Below, piece after piece: positions 1 through 5,703 of a stretch of 6,577 nucleotides of DNA (positions are counted from its first letter, which is position 1; every line of letters starts with the position of its first letter). Position numbers and translations under genes: made by a program. Under the pieces are notes generated by a model. It did not search any database, was not told where the DNA came from, and saw nothing but the letters and a program-made list of their open reading frames with translations. The stretch spans positions 1 through 6,577 of the forward strand of contig CAYGJN010000124.1 in NCBI GenBank assembly GCA_964350135.1. The letters are read 5' to 3'. Origin of the DNA: CAYGJN01 sp964350135 (GTDB lineage: Bacteria; Bdellovibrionota; Bacteriovoracia; Bacteriovoracales; Bacteriovoracaceae).

Positions 1-950
1 GTGTTGGTGGTGATGGACAGTTTGTAGTGTGGTCAGCTTATTCAGTTAACTCAACGATATCTCCTACAATAGGTTCAGATGCTGGAGGAACTGCTTTAAC
101 AATAATTGGTTCAGGTTTTAATAATACAACTTCAATTAGTGTTGATGGTAGTAATTGTACTGTTACTGATTACTCAGATCTCTCTGTGAATTGTACTACT
201 CCAGCAGGCACAGCAGGAGCAGTGGACGTTGTTGTTTCAACTTCGGGGCAATCAGATATTACGCTATCAAATGCTTTTACTTACTCTAATTGTGCTCAAG
301 ATATTCAAAATTTTAACTCAAGCGGAACTTGGAATAAGCCTGGTTGTGGTACTACGGTAAAAATAGAATGCTGGGGTGCTGGTGGTGGCGGTGCCTATTC
401 AGGTGGCGGCGGTGGTGAATATAAGACTACAACCATAGCCATTGGAACTGCTGGTGCAACTGAAACTGTTACTATTGGCGCAGGAGGTGCCGGTGGTGGA
501 TATAATTCTCCAACCCCTGCTTCTAGAGATGGTGGCGACTCATCTTTTGGAGCTCATTTAACCGCTCAAGGTGGTAAAGGTGGAGCAGGCGCTGCCTCAT
601 GGGGGCATAGTGGAGCTGGAGGTGCTGGCGGTGGTACAGGTGGTGGTACTGGCGGTAGTGTTATTGGATCTCCTGGAAATGGGGGAGACGGAAATGGGGG
701 GAATGCCTCAGCTGGAGCTGGTGGTGGCGGTGGTGCCGGCATCCATGGAGCTGGTGGTGGTGCTGGTTATGTAGGTGGTGGTTCTAGTGGTACTGGTGGA
801 GCAGGCTCTGGAGATGGTGGAAATGGTGGTGGTGAAGCGTCACTTAACGGTCAAGCACCTGGCGGCGGTGGTAGTGGAGAGAGTGCTGGAGGAACAACTG
901 GTGGCGGTGTTGGGGGAGCTGGTCGTTGTATCATTACAACCGATATATAA
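1..950 (+). CDS. TIG-domain glycine-rich surface protein, 5'-truncated by window edge
   Basis: The frame is open from the first full codon (position 3) to the TAA at 948-950, so the GTG at 27 is almost certainly internal and the true start lies upstream. Roughly nt 54-284 encodes an IPT/TIG immunoglobulin-like domain, with a typical opening (TISPTIGSDAGGTALTI), a GSGF turn and a closing NAFTY strand. Two Cys at nt 144-194 could pair. Next comes the entry motif FNSSGTWNKPGCGTTVKIEC with WGAGGGG (nt 312-392), as at the start of many glycine-rich tail-fibre or adhesin-like domains. The rest, to the end, is over half Gly with Ala and Ser, and closes with AGRCIITTDI. TIG folds usually mediate surface binding, so an exported or surface-displayed adhesin-like role is inferred. 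No anchor or enzyme motif is visible in this part. The family assignment is good; the function is a guess. Confidence 0.85.
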   Translation, partial: VGGDGQFVVWSAYSVNSTISPTIGSDAGGTALTIIGSGFNNTTSISVDGSNCTVTDYSDLSVNCTTPAGTAGAVDVVVSTSGQSDITLSNAFTYSNCAQDIQNFNSSGTWNKPGCGTTVKIECWGAGGGGAYSGGGGGEYKTTTIAIGTAGATETVTIGAGGAGGGYNSPTPASRDGGDSSFGAHLTAQGGKGGAGAASWGHSGAGGAGGGTGGGTGGSVIGSPGNGGDGNGGNASAGAGGGGGAGIHGAGGGAGYVGGGSSGTGGAGSGDGGNGGGEASLNGQAPGGGGSGESAGGTTGGGVGGAGRCIITTDI

Positions 951-955
951 ATCAA

Positions 956-1003
956 TAAAAACCCTTCCGGGTATGAGTAATGCACGGAATGTGCAAAACT
1001 CAT
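956..1003 (-). terminator. Paired stem-loops between convergent genes; terminator for the minus-strand gene
   Basis: On the minus strand, just after the stop of the 1021-1482 gene, an imperfect hairpin (ATGAGT 973-978 with ACTCAT 998-1003, GCAC 982-985 with GTGC 991-994, loop 986-990) is followed by a second short hairpin ACCC-GGAA-GGGT (961-972). The second has a GNRA-type tetraloop and runs into five T. The T tract points to minus-strand termination. The same structures could also help stop the convergent plus-strand gene, but no T run follows them on that strand. Confidence 0.55.
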
Positions 1004-1020
1004 TGGAAGTTAAGATAAAA

Positions 1021-1482
1021 CTAGTTAGCTTCTACGGTAGCTGTCACTTGAGTTACAGTACGAAGACTCCAACCATTGTTGACTTCAATTTCAATTTTTT
1101 CAATATCAACATTGATAGTACAAAGACCAGTTTCTTTAACATACTGAATGATGTTAAAAAGACCTTTTCTTTCAACTGTAGCACAAACCGTTTTATCACC
1201 ATTGCCATCAGTATAAACGATAGACCCTCTTTCACCTTTAGCTGGGTCAAAAGAAAGACTAGCGACTTTGATTCTAAGATCCCCGTATTGGATCTCATCA
1301 TCATGTCTGTCATCAAGTCTTAGATCAAGATTAATTCCAGCAACAAGAGTTTGCTTGCTATATACAAAACGTACTCCAGTCACTTCAGCATCTTCATCAA
1401 GAACGTGCTTTGATTGGTGAATAACTTCTGCTTTTAAAGAAAGCGTCATAAGAACAGTAAGTAGCAAAGCAGTCAATTTCAT
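1021..1482 (-). CDS. Small exported protein, unknown function
   Basis: This encodes 153 aa. The start is chosen from AAAGGAG (1490-1496 on the complement), 7 nt before the ATG at 1480-1482. Residues 1-18 form a clean Sec signal peptide (MKLTALLLTVLMTLSLKA) with likely cleavage before EVIHQ. The mature part is soluble-looking and beta-rich, with an acidic stretch (LDDRHDDE, about 56-63), a TDGNGDKT turn at 91-98 and just two Cys (about 100 and 121) that could form one disulfide in the periplasm. I recognise no family. The gene is alone: it converges with the TIG gene, and the glycosyltransferase upstream on the same strand ends 157 bp away, so it probably has its own promoter. Coding status is secure; function is unknown. 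Confidence 0.85.
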   Translation of the reverse strand: MKLTALLLTVLMTLSLKAEVIHQSKHVLDEDAEVTGVRFVYSKQTLVAGINLDLRLDDRHDDEIQYGDLRIKVASLSFDPAKGERGSIVYTDGNGDKTVCATVERKGLFNIIQYVKETGLCTINVDIEKIEIEVNNGWSLRTVTQVTATVEAN

Positions 1483-1638
1483 TTAAAATCTCCTTTAGAA
1501 TTGTTTAACTTTGTGAAGCGGTTTTATCTATTCAGTTCCTCGAAGGCTAGAATAAGAGTTTTATTTAACCAAACCCTAACGGAAGGCCAAAAAATAAGTG
1601 TTGAATGTATATTTTTTACAGGGAATTCGGCTTTTTTA

Positions 1639-2781
1639 TTAGGCTCTTATGAGCTCTTTCATTTTAATGAAGATTTTACTCTCTAGAAGAATATCAGGAA
1701 TACTGAAATCAGTAGGGGCTTTTCCCTCTAGTAAGCATTCTATGCTCTCTCTAGCTTCATTTTTAAACTGATAGATTTTTTGATTTTTAAAATCGATAAA
1801 CTTGATGGCATTTGAGCCTAGAACTGTGCCTATTGAGGGATTAATCATAAAAGGGCCGTCGGCATCTTTTATGTTAACTAAGAGTAATCTTTTTTTTGAA
1901 GGTCTTAATGAAAACTTCATTTTTTTTGCATAATTTTCAAAATTAGAAAAATATCCCAGGCTGATAAAAAAAGTTTTGAACAAGGTTAGAAGCGCAAAAA
2001 CAGGTTTCTTTAAAATAGAAGTATTTCTCCAGGCGCTTAGAAAAAATGAAAAAGCTGGAGTTTCAAAACAGTACTCGCTAGAAAGCTTTTTTAAACAATG
2101 ACCGAACTCAAAAGACCTGATTACAAAATAATAGTAAAAAGATAAGTCCCATTTTACATAGGCTTTAGCAGTGGAGCTTTTTGCAATATAACCATGAAGT
2201 AGCAAACGGTAGAAAAACTCAGTGTCTTCGGCTCTTTTATATTCTTCATTAAAGAGACCAATTTGCTCAAAGACAGTTTTTCTTACCAATATACTTGCTG
2301 TGTTCATTGAAGGAAGCGAGAGGTCAGTTTCAAGGGTATTAAAAGTCCCCAACGTTCTCATTTTTGAGCTTTCAAGGCGGTAGCTCGCAAGTACCCCTTT
2401 TCCTTTTGGGATAGTAGACCCTTGAGCAACTCCAACCCTAAATGAATCCATGGATTTCAAAGAATCTTTTATCCAATTTTTTTCAAGCTCAACATCAGAG
2501 TCAATAAAAGCAATAAAATCAGAGTTAATACTCTGGATAAGAAAATTTCTTGCTGTTGACCGACTTGCTTCCTTTATATAATGATAACCTGCTCGATTCG
2601 TTTTTTTTACAATAGATTCAGTTTTATCTTTTTTGCCATTTTCAATAACATCTATTTTTATTAACTCTTGAGGATAATTTTGTCCTTCAATTGATTTTAG
2701 GCATTCCTCAATTGATTTTTCCGAAAGATGAGAAGGGATAATAAAATGAATAGTGGGTTGTTTATCGTATAAATCATTCAT
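1639..2781 (-). CDS. Family 2 (GT-A) glycosyltransferase with extra C-terminal domain
   Basis: This 380-aa protein should transfer a sugar from a nucleotide-sugar donor at the cytoplasmic face; donor and acceptor cannot be read from the sequence. The GT2 domain fills about residues 10-245. It shows the opening strand FIIPSH (13-18), an ECLKSIEGQNYP segment, a DSD metal-binding (DXD) motif at 94-96 inside AFIDSDVE, and the acidic ED pair at 185-186 (RAEDTEFFYRL), which usually includes the catalytic base. A hydrophobic, aromatic stretch (about 241-280) may contact the membrane. Residues about 320-380 (AIKFIDFKNQKIYQFKNEA onward, then LLEGKAP and a final LLESKIFIKMKEL) look like a PqqD-type small winged-helix domain; this is an inference from pattern only. 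No good Shine-Dalgarno precedes the ATG (only A-rich AAAAAAATAACC), but no other start fits. It diverges from the Cys-repeat gene. Confidence 0.87.
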   Translation of the reverse strand: MNDLYDKQPTIHFIIPSHLSEKSIEECLKSIEGQNYPQELIKIDVIENGKKDKTESIVKKTNRAGYHYIKEASRSTARNFLIQSINSDFIAFIDSDVELEKNWIKDSLKSMDSFRVGVAQGSTIPKGKGVLASYRLESSKMRTLGTFNTLETDLSLPSMNTASILVRKTVFEQIGLFNEEYKRAEDTEFFYRLLLHGYIAKSSTAKAYVKWDLSFYYYFVIRSFEFGHCLKKLSSEYCFETPAFSFFLSAWRNTSILKKPVFALLTLFKTFFISLGYFSNFENYAKKMKFSLRPSKKRLLLVNIKDADGPFMINPSIGTVLGSNAIKFIDFKNQKIYQFKNEARESIECLLEGKAPTDFSIPDILLESKIFIKMKELIRA

Positions 2782-2809
2782 GGTTATTTTTTTAGATTAA
2801 CGTAGTTTT

Positions 2810-2844
2810 ATGACACCTGTCATGTAGTAACGCCTTAATGACAC
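2810..2844. promoter_or_regulatory. Candidate operator in divergent intergenic region
   Basis: ATGACA-cc-TGTCAT at 2810-2823 is a perfect 6-bp inverted repeat, and a third half-site ATGACA lies at 2838-2843. The site sits between the divergent glycosyltransferase and Cys-repeat genes, about 30 bp upstream of the glycosyltransferase start. On the minus strand the ATGACA half could double as a -35 element, with TTAATC 17 nt downstream as a poor -10. Size and symmetry suit a dimeric repressor, but no regulator gene is present in the window. Confidence 0.35.
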
Positions 2845-2949
2845 TTCCGGAGAGCACCTTTCAGTGCGTCTAGTGCTTGAAATTTAACCGATCCTTTTTG
2901 GCCTGTATTTTGCTCTACTCTTTTGCTCATCGAAACATTTAATTCTCTT

Positions 2950-2954
2950 GGAGG
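2950..2954 (+). promoter_or_regulatory. Ribosome binding site that fixes the Cys-repeat gene start
   Basis: GGAGG lies 4 nt before the ATG at 2959. The in-frame ATG at 2923 has no such site. Starting at 2959 also puts the signal peptide at the very N-terminus, so the later ATG is preferred. Confidence 0.7.
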
Positions 2955-2958
2955 GAAT

Positions 2959-3447
2959 ATGAAATTTAGTGTGTTTATTTTTTCATTTGTCGTTACACTT
3001 TCTGCGTTTGCAGCACCTGGCTTATCTGATCAACAGAAATTGCTTGTTGATCAAAAAAATGACATGGCCAGGCTAAAAGTTGATCTTGCAACAGATCGTC
3101 AAAAGCTTAAAACTAAAAAAGAGTTAATGAGCTTTAAGCGGGACTTAAGGGATGATTGTACAGATATCAATGTTGACGTTGATGTGGATGTAGACGTCAA
3201 TACTGACACAGATGGTGTAGGCTCTGGCTCATGTTGGGATAGTTGCAGTTATTCAACGTCTTATTGTTCATCATTATGTGGAACAGGTACTGAAGTAGGA
3301 GCAGGCTCATGTTGGGATAGTTGTAATTACTCAACATCTTATTGTTCATCTTTATGTGGAACCGAAACGAATACTGGAACTAAGTCTTGCTGGGATAGTT
3401 GTAATTATTCAACTTCTTATTGTGCAACTTTATGTGGAACTGACTAG
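2959..3447 (+). CDS. Exported protein with three Cys-rich 26-residue repeats
   Basis: This encodes 162 aa from the ATG preceded by GGAGG. Residues 1-19 are a Sec signal peptide (MKFSVFIFSFVVTLSAFAA). Residues about 24-66 are highly charged and probably helical or coiled-coil (QQKLLVDQKNDMARLKVDL and following). A lone Cys67 precedes an Asp-Val run (INVDVDVDVDVNTDTDG, 70-86) that could bind Ca2+. Three repeats follow at 91-109, 117-135 and 143-161, each close to SCWDSCNYSTSYCSSLCGT with Cys spaced C-x3-C-x6-C-x3-C, separated by 7-residue Gly/Thr-rich linkers. The repeats differ mostly at synonymous positions, so the protein sequence seems to be under selection. With 12 repeat Cys the domain could be disulfide-knit after export or bind metal; the CX3C pairs recall alpha-hairpinin-like helix pairs, which is only a resemblance. 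I recognise no family. It diverges from the glycosyltransferase, which might modify the many Ser/Thr. Confidence 0.85.
   Translation: MKFSVFIFSFVVTLSAFAAPGLSDQQKLLVDQKNDMARLKVDLATDRQKLKTKKELMSFKRDLRDDCTDINVDVDVDVDVNTDTDGVGSGSCWDSCSYSTSYCSSLCGTGTEVGAGSCWDSCNYSTSYCSSLCGTETNTGTKSCWDSCNYSTSYCATLCGTD
3229..3441 (+). repeat. Three tandem 78-bp coding repeats (Cys-rich)
   Basis: Conserved 57-bp cores at 3229-3285, 3307-3363 and 3385-3441 recur with a 78-bp period, separated by divergent 21-bp linkers. The first two cores differ at only a handful of bases, nearly all silent. The third changes SSL to ATL. Confidence 0.9.
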
Positions 3448-3457
3448 TTAGAATGAA

Positions 3458-3483
3458 TGAAAGTGGGCCTAGGTCCACTTTCA
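3458..3483 (+). terminator. Stem-loop after the Cys-repeat gene
   Basis: A perfect 9-bp stem, TGAAAGTGG (3458-3466) with CCACTTTCA (3475-3483), and an 8-nt loop begin 10 nt after the stop codon. The position suggests transcription termination or mRNA 3'-end protection. No T run follows, so classic intrinsic termination is uncertain. Confidence 0.55.
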
Positions 3484-3539
3484 AATATATGGTCATAGAC
3501 TAAACTTTTTAATATCCTGTTTTTATAAAAATTTTATCT

Positions 3540-3836
3540 ATGTCATATATTTTAAGTTTACTCTTATTTTTTATTCTAAATATTTCTTATGCTCAGATGA
3601 CTAAACAGGAAGAAGATATTTGGAAAAAGGCTCTTTTATACTTTTCTCTACGAGAAAATAAAAGCCTAGTAAGAAAAGAGTCATTATTTTTTCTTTCATC
3701 AAAAGGCTATGAAAACCCTGAACTTGAGCTTGAAAAGAGCCTTGTTGCGTTTAAAAAAGATCAAACTTCACAAAAAGAATTTTCTCTGTTTGGAATAGAA
3801 GCAAAGATAGCACTGTCCCTCTTCTTTGGTTACTAA
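3540..3836 (+). CDS. Short exported protein, unknown function
   Basis: This encodes 98 aa. Residues 1-18 make a very hydrophobic signal peptide (MSYILSLLLFFILNISYA) with a good cleavage site before QMTKQEED. The mature part is about 80 residues, mostly helical, rich in Lys and Glu, with no Cys (KKALLYFSLRENKSLVRKES, then ELELEKSLVAFKKD), ending in a hydrophobic ALSLFFGY. It resembles a small periplasmic helical protein, but I recognise no family. No convincing ribosome site precedes the ATG (only A/T-rich sequence), which lowers confidence, although some other genes here also lack one. It lies 92 bp after the Cys-repeat gene on the same strand, with a stem-loop between them, so co-transcription is possible only by read-through. 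Confidence 0.62.
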   Translation: MSYILSLLLFFILNISYAQMTKQEEDIWKKALLYFSLRENKSLVRKESLFFLSSKGYENPELELEKSLVAFKKDQTSQKEFSLFGIEAKIALSLFFGY

Positions 3837-4179
3837 CACTTTTTACGATTAGAAAGTTTGAGATCCTTACAGGGGTCAGTTTGCTAATTAGGGCCGCAGA
3901 AGTGTATTTGGCATCAAAAATACTTAAGTCTGTGGTGACACTTTTTCTAGGAAGTGTTTCAAGGTTAGATACAGGGAACTTCTTGCAATTTAAGTTAAAG
4001 GCCAATGAGACATCTAATAAATTTAGAAATATATTTTTATTTTATTTTTTTACAATGATATTAATTGAAACAAATGTCGACGTTCGACTAGTATTAGAAA
4101 TGGTGGACCCTAGTTCCCTTATATCGAACCGAAATATCTAAATTTAAAAGCTATAGTGAATTTGTAAGACTTGTCGCGT
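3837..4179. other. Stretch without a confident gene
   Basis: Two opposed open frames overlap here. A plus frame, 3881-4141, starts with TTG 5 nt after AGGGG and would give 86 aa with no recognised motif. A minus frame, 4005-3751, would give 84 aa, starts with TTG without a ribosome site and runs into the end of the 3540-3836 gene. Neither has a signal peptide, a family motif or a terminator of its own. The plus frame is slightly favoured by its ribosome site. A decayed gene is possible. I call neither. Confidence 0.4.
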
Positions 4180-4207
4180 AAAAAAAGGGAGGCTATATAA
4201 ACCTCCC
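4180..4207 (-). terminator. Rho-independent terminator of the tandem-repeat gene
   Basis: On the minus strand GGGAGG (4202-4207) pairs with CCTCCC (4187-4192) around a 9-nt loop and runs straight into seven T (4180-4186). It begins about 30 nt after the reconstructed stop at 4236-4238, which independently supports that stop as the true gene end. Confidence 0.9.
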
Positions 4208-4235
4208 CATATCAAGTTTGTTATAAGTTGCAGGA

Positions 4236-4891
4236 TTATACTGAAATTACTTTTGATCCTTTCTGCTCTCTTTGAATAGGTTGGGTAATATTTTCTTTTT
4301 GCTGACCTTGTCCGTCAAAGATATGCAAATTATCATCTCTTTTTGAATCATTGATTAGGTTAAGTTTCCCAAGTTTTAATACAGCGTTAATTGGATTGAC
4401 ATTCTCACAGTGATTAATTTTTTGAGTTGCTTGGTAATCTTCAAAGTCATCCANNNNNNNNNNNNNNNNNNNNNNNNNNNNNNNNNNNNNNNNNNNNNNN
4501 NNNNNNNNNNNNNNNNNNNNNNNNNNNNNNNNNNNNNNNNNNNNNNNNNNNNNGCCATACCATTTGAAAGCAACGATTCAATAGTTCCTTCAAAGTTATT
4601 GCAAAGAAGTTGATCTCCCACTTTATTACCCTTAGAGTCAGTAGAATCCTTTGGTAATGGGTTCACATTCTCACAGTGATTAATTTTTTGAGTTGCTTGG
4701 TAATCTTCAAAGTCATCCACTTTTCCGCTAGAATCTAACTTGTGAGTGAAATTAACTCTGGCCATACCATTTGAAAGCAACGATTCAATAGTTCCTTCAA
4801 AGTTATTGCAAAGAATCTGATCTCCCACTTGATTTCGAGCAAATACGGAAGTTGTCAAAAACATAGCCATAGTAAGTGCCTTAAATTTCAT
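4236..4891 (-). CDS. Exported tandem-repeat protein, interrupted by a 100-N assembly gap
   Basis: The start is the ATG at 4889-4891 with AAGGAG 4-5 nt upstream. Residues 1-18 are a signal peptide (MKFKALTMAMFLTTSVFA). A 69-residue unit follows, beginning VGDQILCNNFEGTIESLLSN and including ARVNFTHKLDSSGKVDDFED and KINHCENVNP, with two Cys per unit. A second unit starts at residue 91 and enters the gap after LLSNGM. Beyond the gap the same repeat resumes as DDFEDYQATQKINHCENVNP in another frame relative to the 100 N, then a 51-residue unique tail (INAVLKLGKLNLINDSKRDD to QKGSKVISV) ends at TAA 4236-4238. Reading straight through the N run gives a false end at 4376. If the gap only completes unit 2, the protein has 198 aa. 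The GDxxLC...EGTIE...NGMARVNF pattern resembles a small SH3-like barrel (inference). The role is unknown, probably periplasmic or outer-surface. Confidence 0.85.
4392..4828 (-). repeat. 207-bp tandem coding repeat, at least two copies, collapsed at the gap
   Basis: Copy 1 spans 4622-4828. Copy 2 runs from 4621 into the N gap and resumes at 4453, matching down to about 4392. Positions 4554 and 4761 are equivalent, giving a 207-bp (69-codon) period. The copies are almost identical at nucleotide level, for example over the 50 bases from 4554 compared with those from 4761, which implies recent duplication or conversion. Confidence 0.9.
4454..4553. other. Assembly gap (100 N, length arbitrary)
   Basis: Exactly 100 N is a conventional scaffold spacer rather than a measured length. 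It lies inside the 207-bp repeat, the usual reason short-read assembly breaks. Confidence 0.97.
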
Positions 4892-4975
4892 GTCTCTCCT
4901 TAAAATTGTTCACTTGTAAAAGTTTTAAACAGTTTTGTTTTTCTAAGTTACTAATTATTCGTTCTTTAAATTTCA

Positions 4976-5006
4976 ATTACAGTTTATGTTGCAGAATATG
5001 TGCCAA
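4976..5006 (-). promoter_or_regulatory. Weak candidate promoter of the tandem-repeat gene
   Basis: On the minus strand TTGGCA (5001-5006) and TGTAAT (4976-4981) each match the sigma-70 consensus at five of six bases. The 19-nt spacer is longer than ideal. The -35 overlaps a small GTGC-CAATA-GCAC hairpin. It would give a leader of about 80 nt. Confidence 0.25.
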
Positions 5007-5030
5007 TAGCACTTTTAGATTGGTTTAAAC

Positions 5031-5435
5031 GGTCTTCTCGGTTAGCAGTGGATAGCACCGAATCACAAGTAAAATAATCAGTTAAAGAACATGAGAACTC
5101 ACTTTAGTTAGAATTTAGTTACGACACAAAAATTTTAACAAAGGAGAACTCATGTCCGCTAAAAACTTAACACAACAACTTCTTCTTCCTGATCTGCGCC
5201 TAGTCAAAACTGAGCAGTATAAAAACCAGATCTTCATTTATTGCCAAAAGCTCTCTGACTTTGAGATCTGCCCCCACTGTGCTTCCAAGTGCTCCACCAT
5301 TTATGACCATGTTCAGGTTTCTATTAGAGATGAGCCTGTTAGAAATCGTTACATAACCCTCAAAATAAAAAAAAGAAGATTCCTATGCAAGCCTTGCTGG
5401 TTTTGAAAGTTTATCCACTGCCTACCGATGACAGT
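5031..5435 (+). mobile_element. Internally deleted ISL3-family insertion sequence
   Basis: The left subterminal sequence at 5039-5054 (CGGTTAGCAGTGGATA) recurs inverted at 5412-5427 (TATCCACTGCCTACCG), with 14 of 16 positions matching and a perfect 10-bp core. The left copy lies about 100 bp before the transposase start, as expected for an IS left end; the right copy follows the truncated transposase by only a few bases. An intact ISL3 element is normally well over 1 kb, so most of the transposase was deleted while both ends were kept. The outer limits (about 5031 and 5435) are estimates: GGTCTTC at 5031 resembles ISL3-type tips, and no target duplication is visible. Confidence 0.6.
5152..5406 (+). 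pseudogene. ISL3-family transposase, N-terminal zinc-finger fragment only
   Basis: The ATG follows AAAGGAG (5140-5146) by 5 nt. The 84 residues match the zinc-finger domain at the start of ISL3 transposases: CPHC at 40-43, then IYDHV...IRDEPV (50-63), a basic KKRRFLC (73-79) and CKPC (79-82). C40, C43, C79 and C82 would bind zinc. The frame stops just after CKPCWF, where intact members continue for more than 300 residues with the helix-turn-helix and DDE catalytic domain. All catalytic residues are therefore absent and the product cannot transpose the element. The break coincides with the right-end inverted repeat, pointing to internal deletion rather than a point mutation. A free zinc-finger peptide could still bind the IS ends, but that is speculation. 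Confidence 0.85.
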
Positions 5436-5703
5436 CGGTGCTGAGGTCATTGACCTCAGCGCTCAATCTTTTTTTTAAAAATTGTGTTCGAATAGGTTGA
5501 CGAATGGTGGTCGGAGTCTGATGCTGGACGAACCGTTCTTCATCATTAGATATGTATCTGTTTTCATTCCACATTTTATTGAGAATCAGGTGTAAAACTG
5601 TGGGATTTTGCGGAAACTCTAATAAATAGTTTGGGACGGTTACTTTCTGCTTTTTCTGGTTTTCATAAAGATAAACTGTGGCCTTGTCGTGAGGCGATGA
5701 TAG
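5422..5703 (-). pseudogene. Possible gene remnant: uncalled 93-codon open frame
   Basis: A minus-strand frame is open from just after a TGA (5704-5706) to the TAG at 5422-5424. It overlaps the end of the methyltransferase by about 60 bp in another frame. The first ATG is at 5572-5574 and would give 50 aa (MWNENRYISNDEERFVQHQT onward). The part before it, for example DKATVYLYENQKKQKVTVPN, also looks protein-like but has no start and no ribosome site. Its last codons fall in the IS right end and cross the 5440 hairpin. It could be a truncated gene or chance; I recognise no family. Confidence 0.25.
5440..5476 (+). terminator. Strong hairpin with T tract after the IS remnant
   Basis: GCTGAGGTC (5440-5448) and GACCTCAGC (5452-5460) form a perfect 9-bp stem with a 3-nt loop, followed by eight T at 5469-5476. 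The 8-nt spacing between stem and T run is longer than usual. A second small hairpin, ACCGA/TCGGT (5424-5439), abuts it upstream. It would stop plus-strand transcription from the IS. Confidence 0.6.

Noticed and set aside
571..1323. Two plus-strand open frames (571-774 and 775-1323), Val/Leu-rich
   Set aside because: They are frame-shifted shadows of the Gly-rich coding repeat (GGT read as GTG) and of the antisense exported-protein gene.
1501..1686. Plus-strand TTG-started 61-codon frame
   Set aside because: It overlaps the glycosyltransferase end on the other strand and has no ribosome site or motif.
2923..2958. Upstream in-frame ATG for the Cys-repeat gene
   Set aside because: No ribosome site there, and it would add 12 residues before a clean signal peptide; the ATG at 2959 has GGAGG.
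3229..3441. CRISPR-like regular spacing
   Set aside because: The repeats are in-frame coding units with silent differences, not identical repeats with unique spacers.
4376..4453. C-terminus read straight through the N gap (ending ITVRMSIQLTLY)
   Set aside because: It is an artefact of the arbitrary 100-N length; the correct frame regenerates the repeat and ends at 4236.
4410..4613. Plus-strand open frame across the N run
   Set aside because: Open only because N codons are not stops; antisense to the repeat gene.
4990..5070. tRNA-like or attC-like folds
   Set aside because: No cloverleaf, anticodon arm or integron core sites can be built; the small hairpins here belong to the IS end and its flank.
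4961..5090. GTTCTTTAA / TTAAAGAAC 9-bp inverted pair around the IS left end
   Set aside because: Short, AT-rich, straddles the IS boundary; probably chance.
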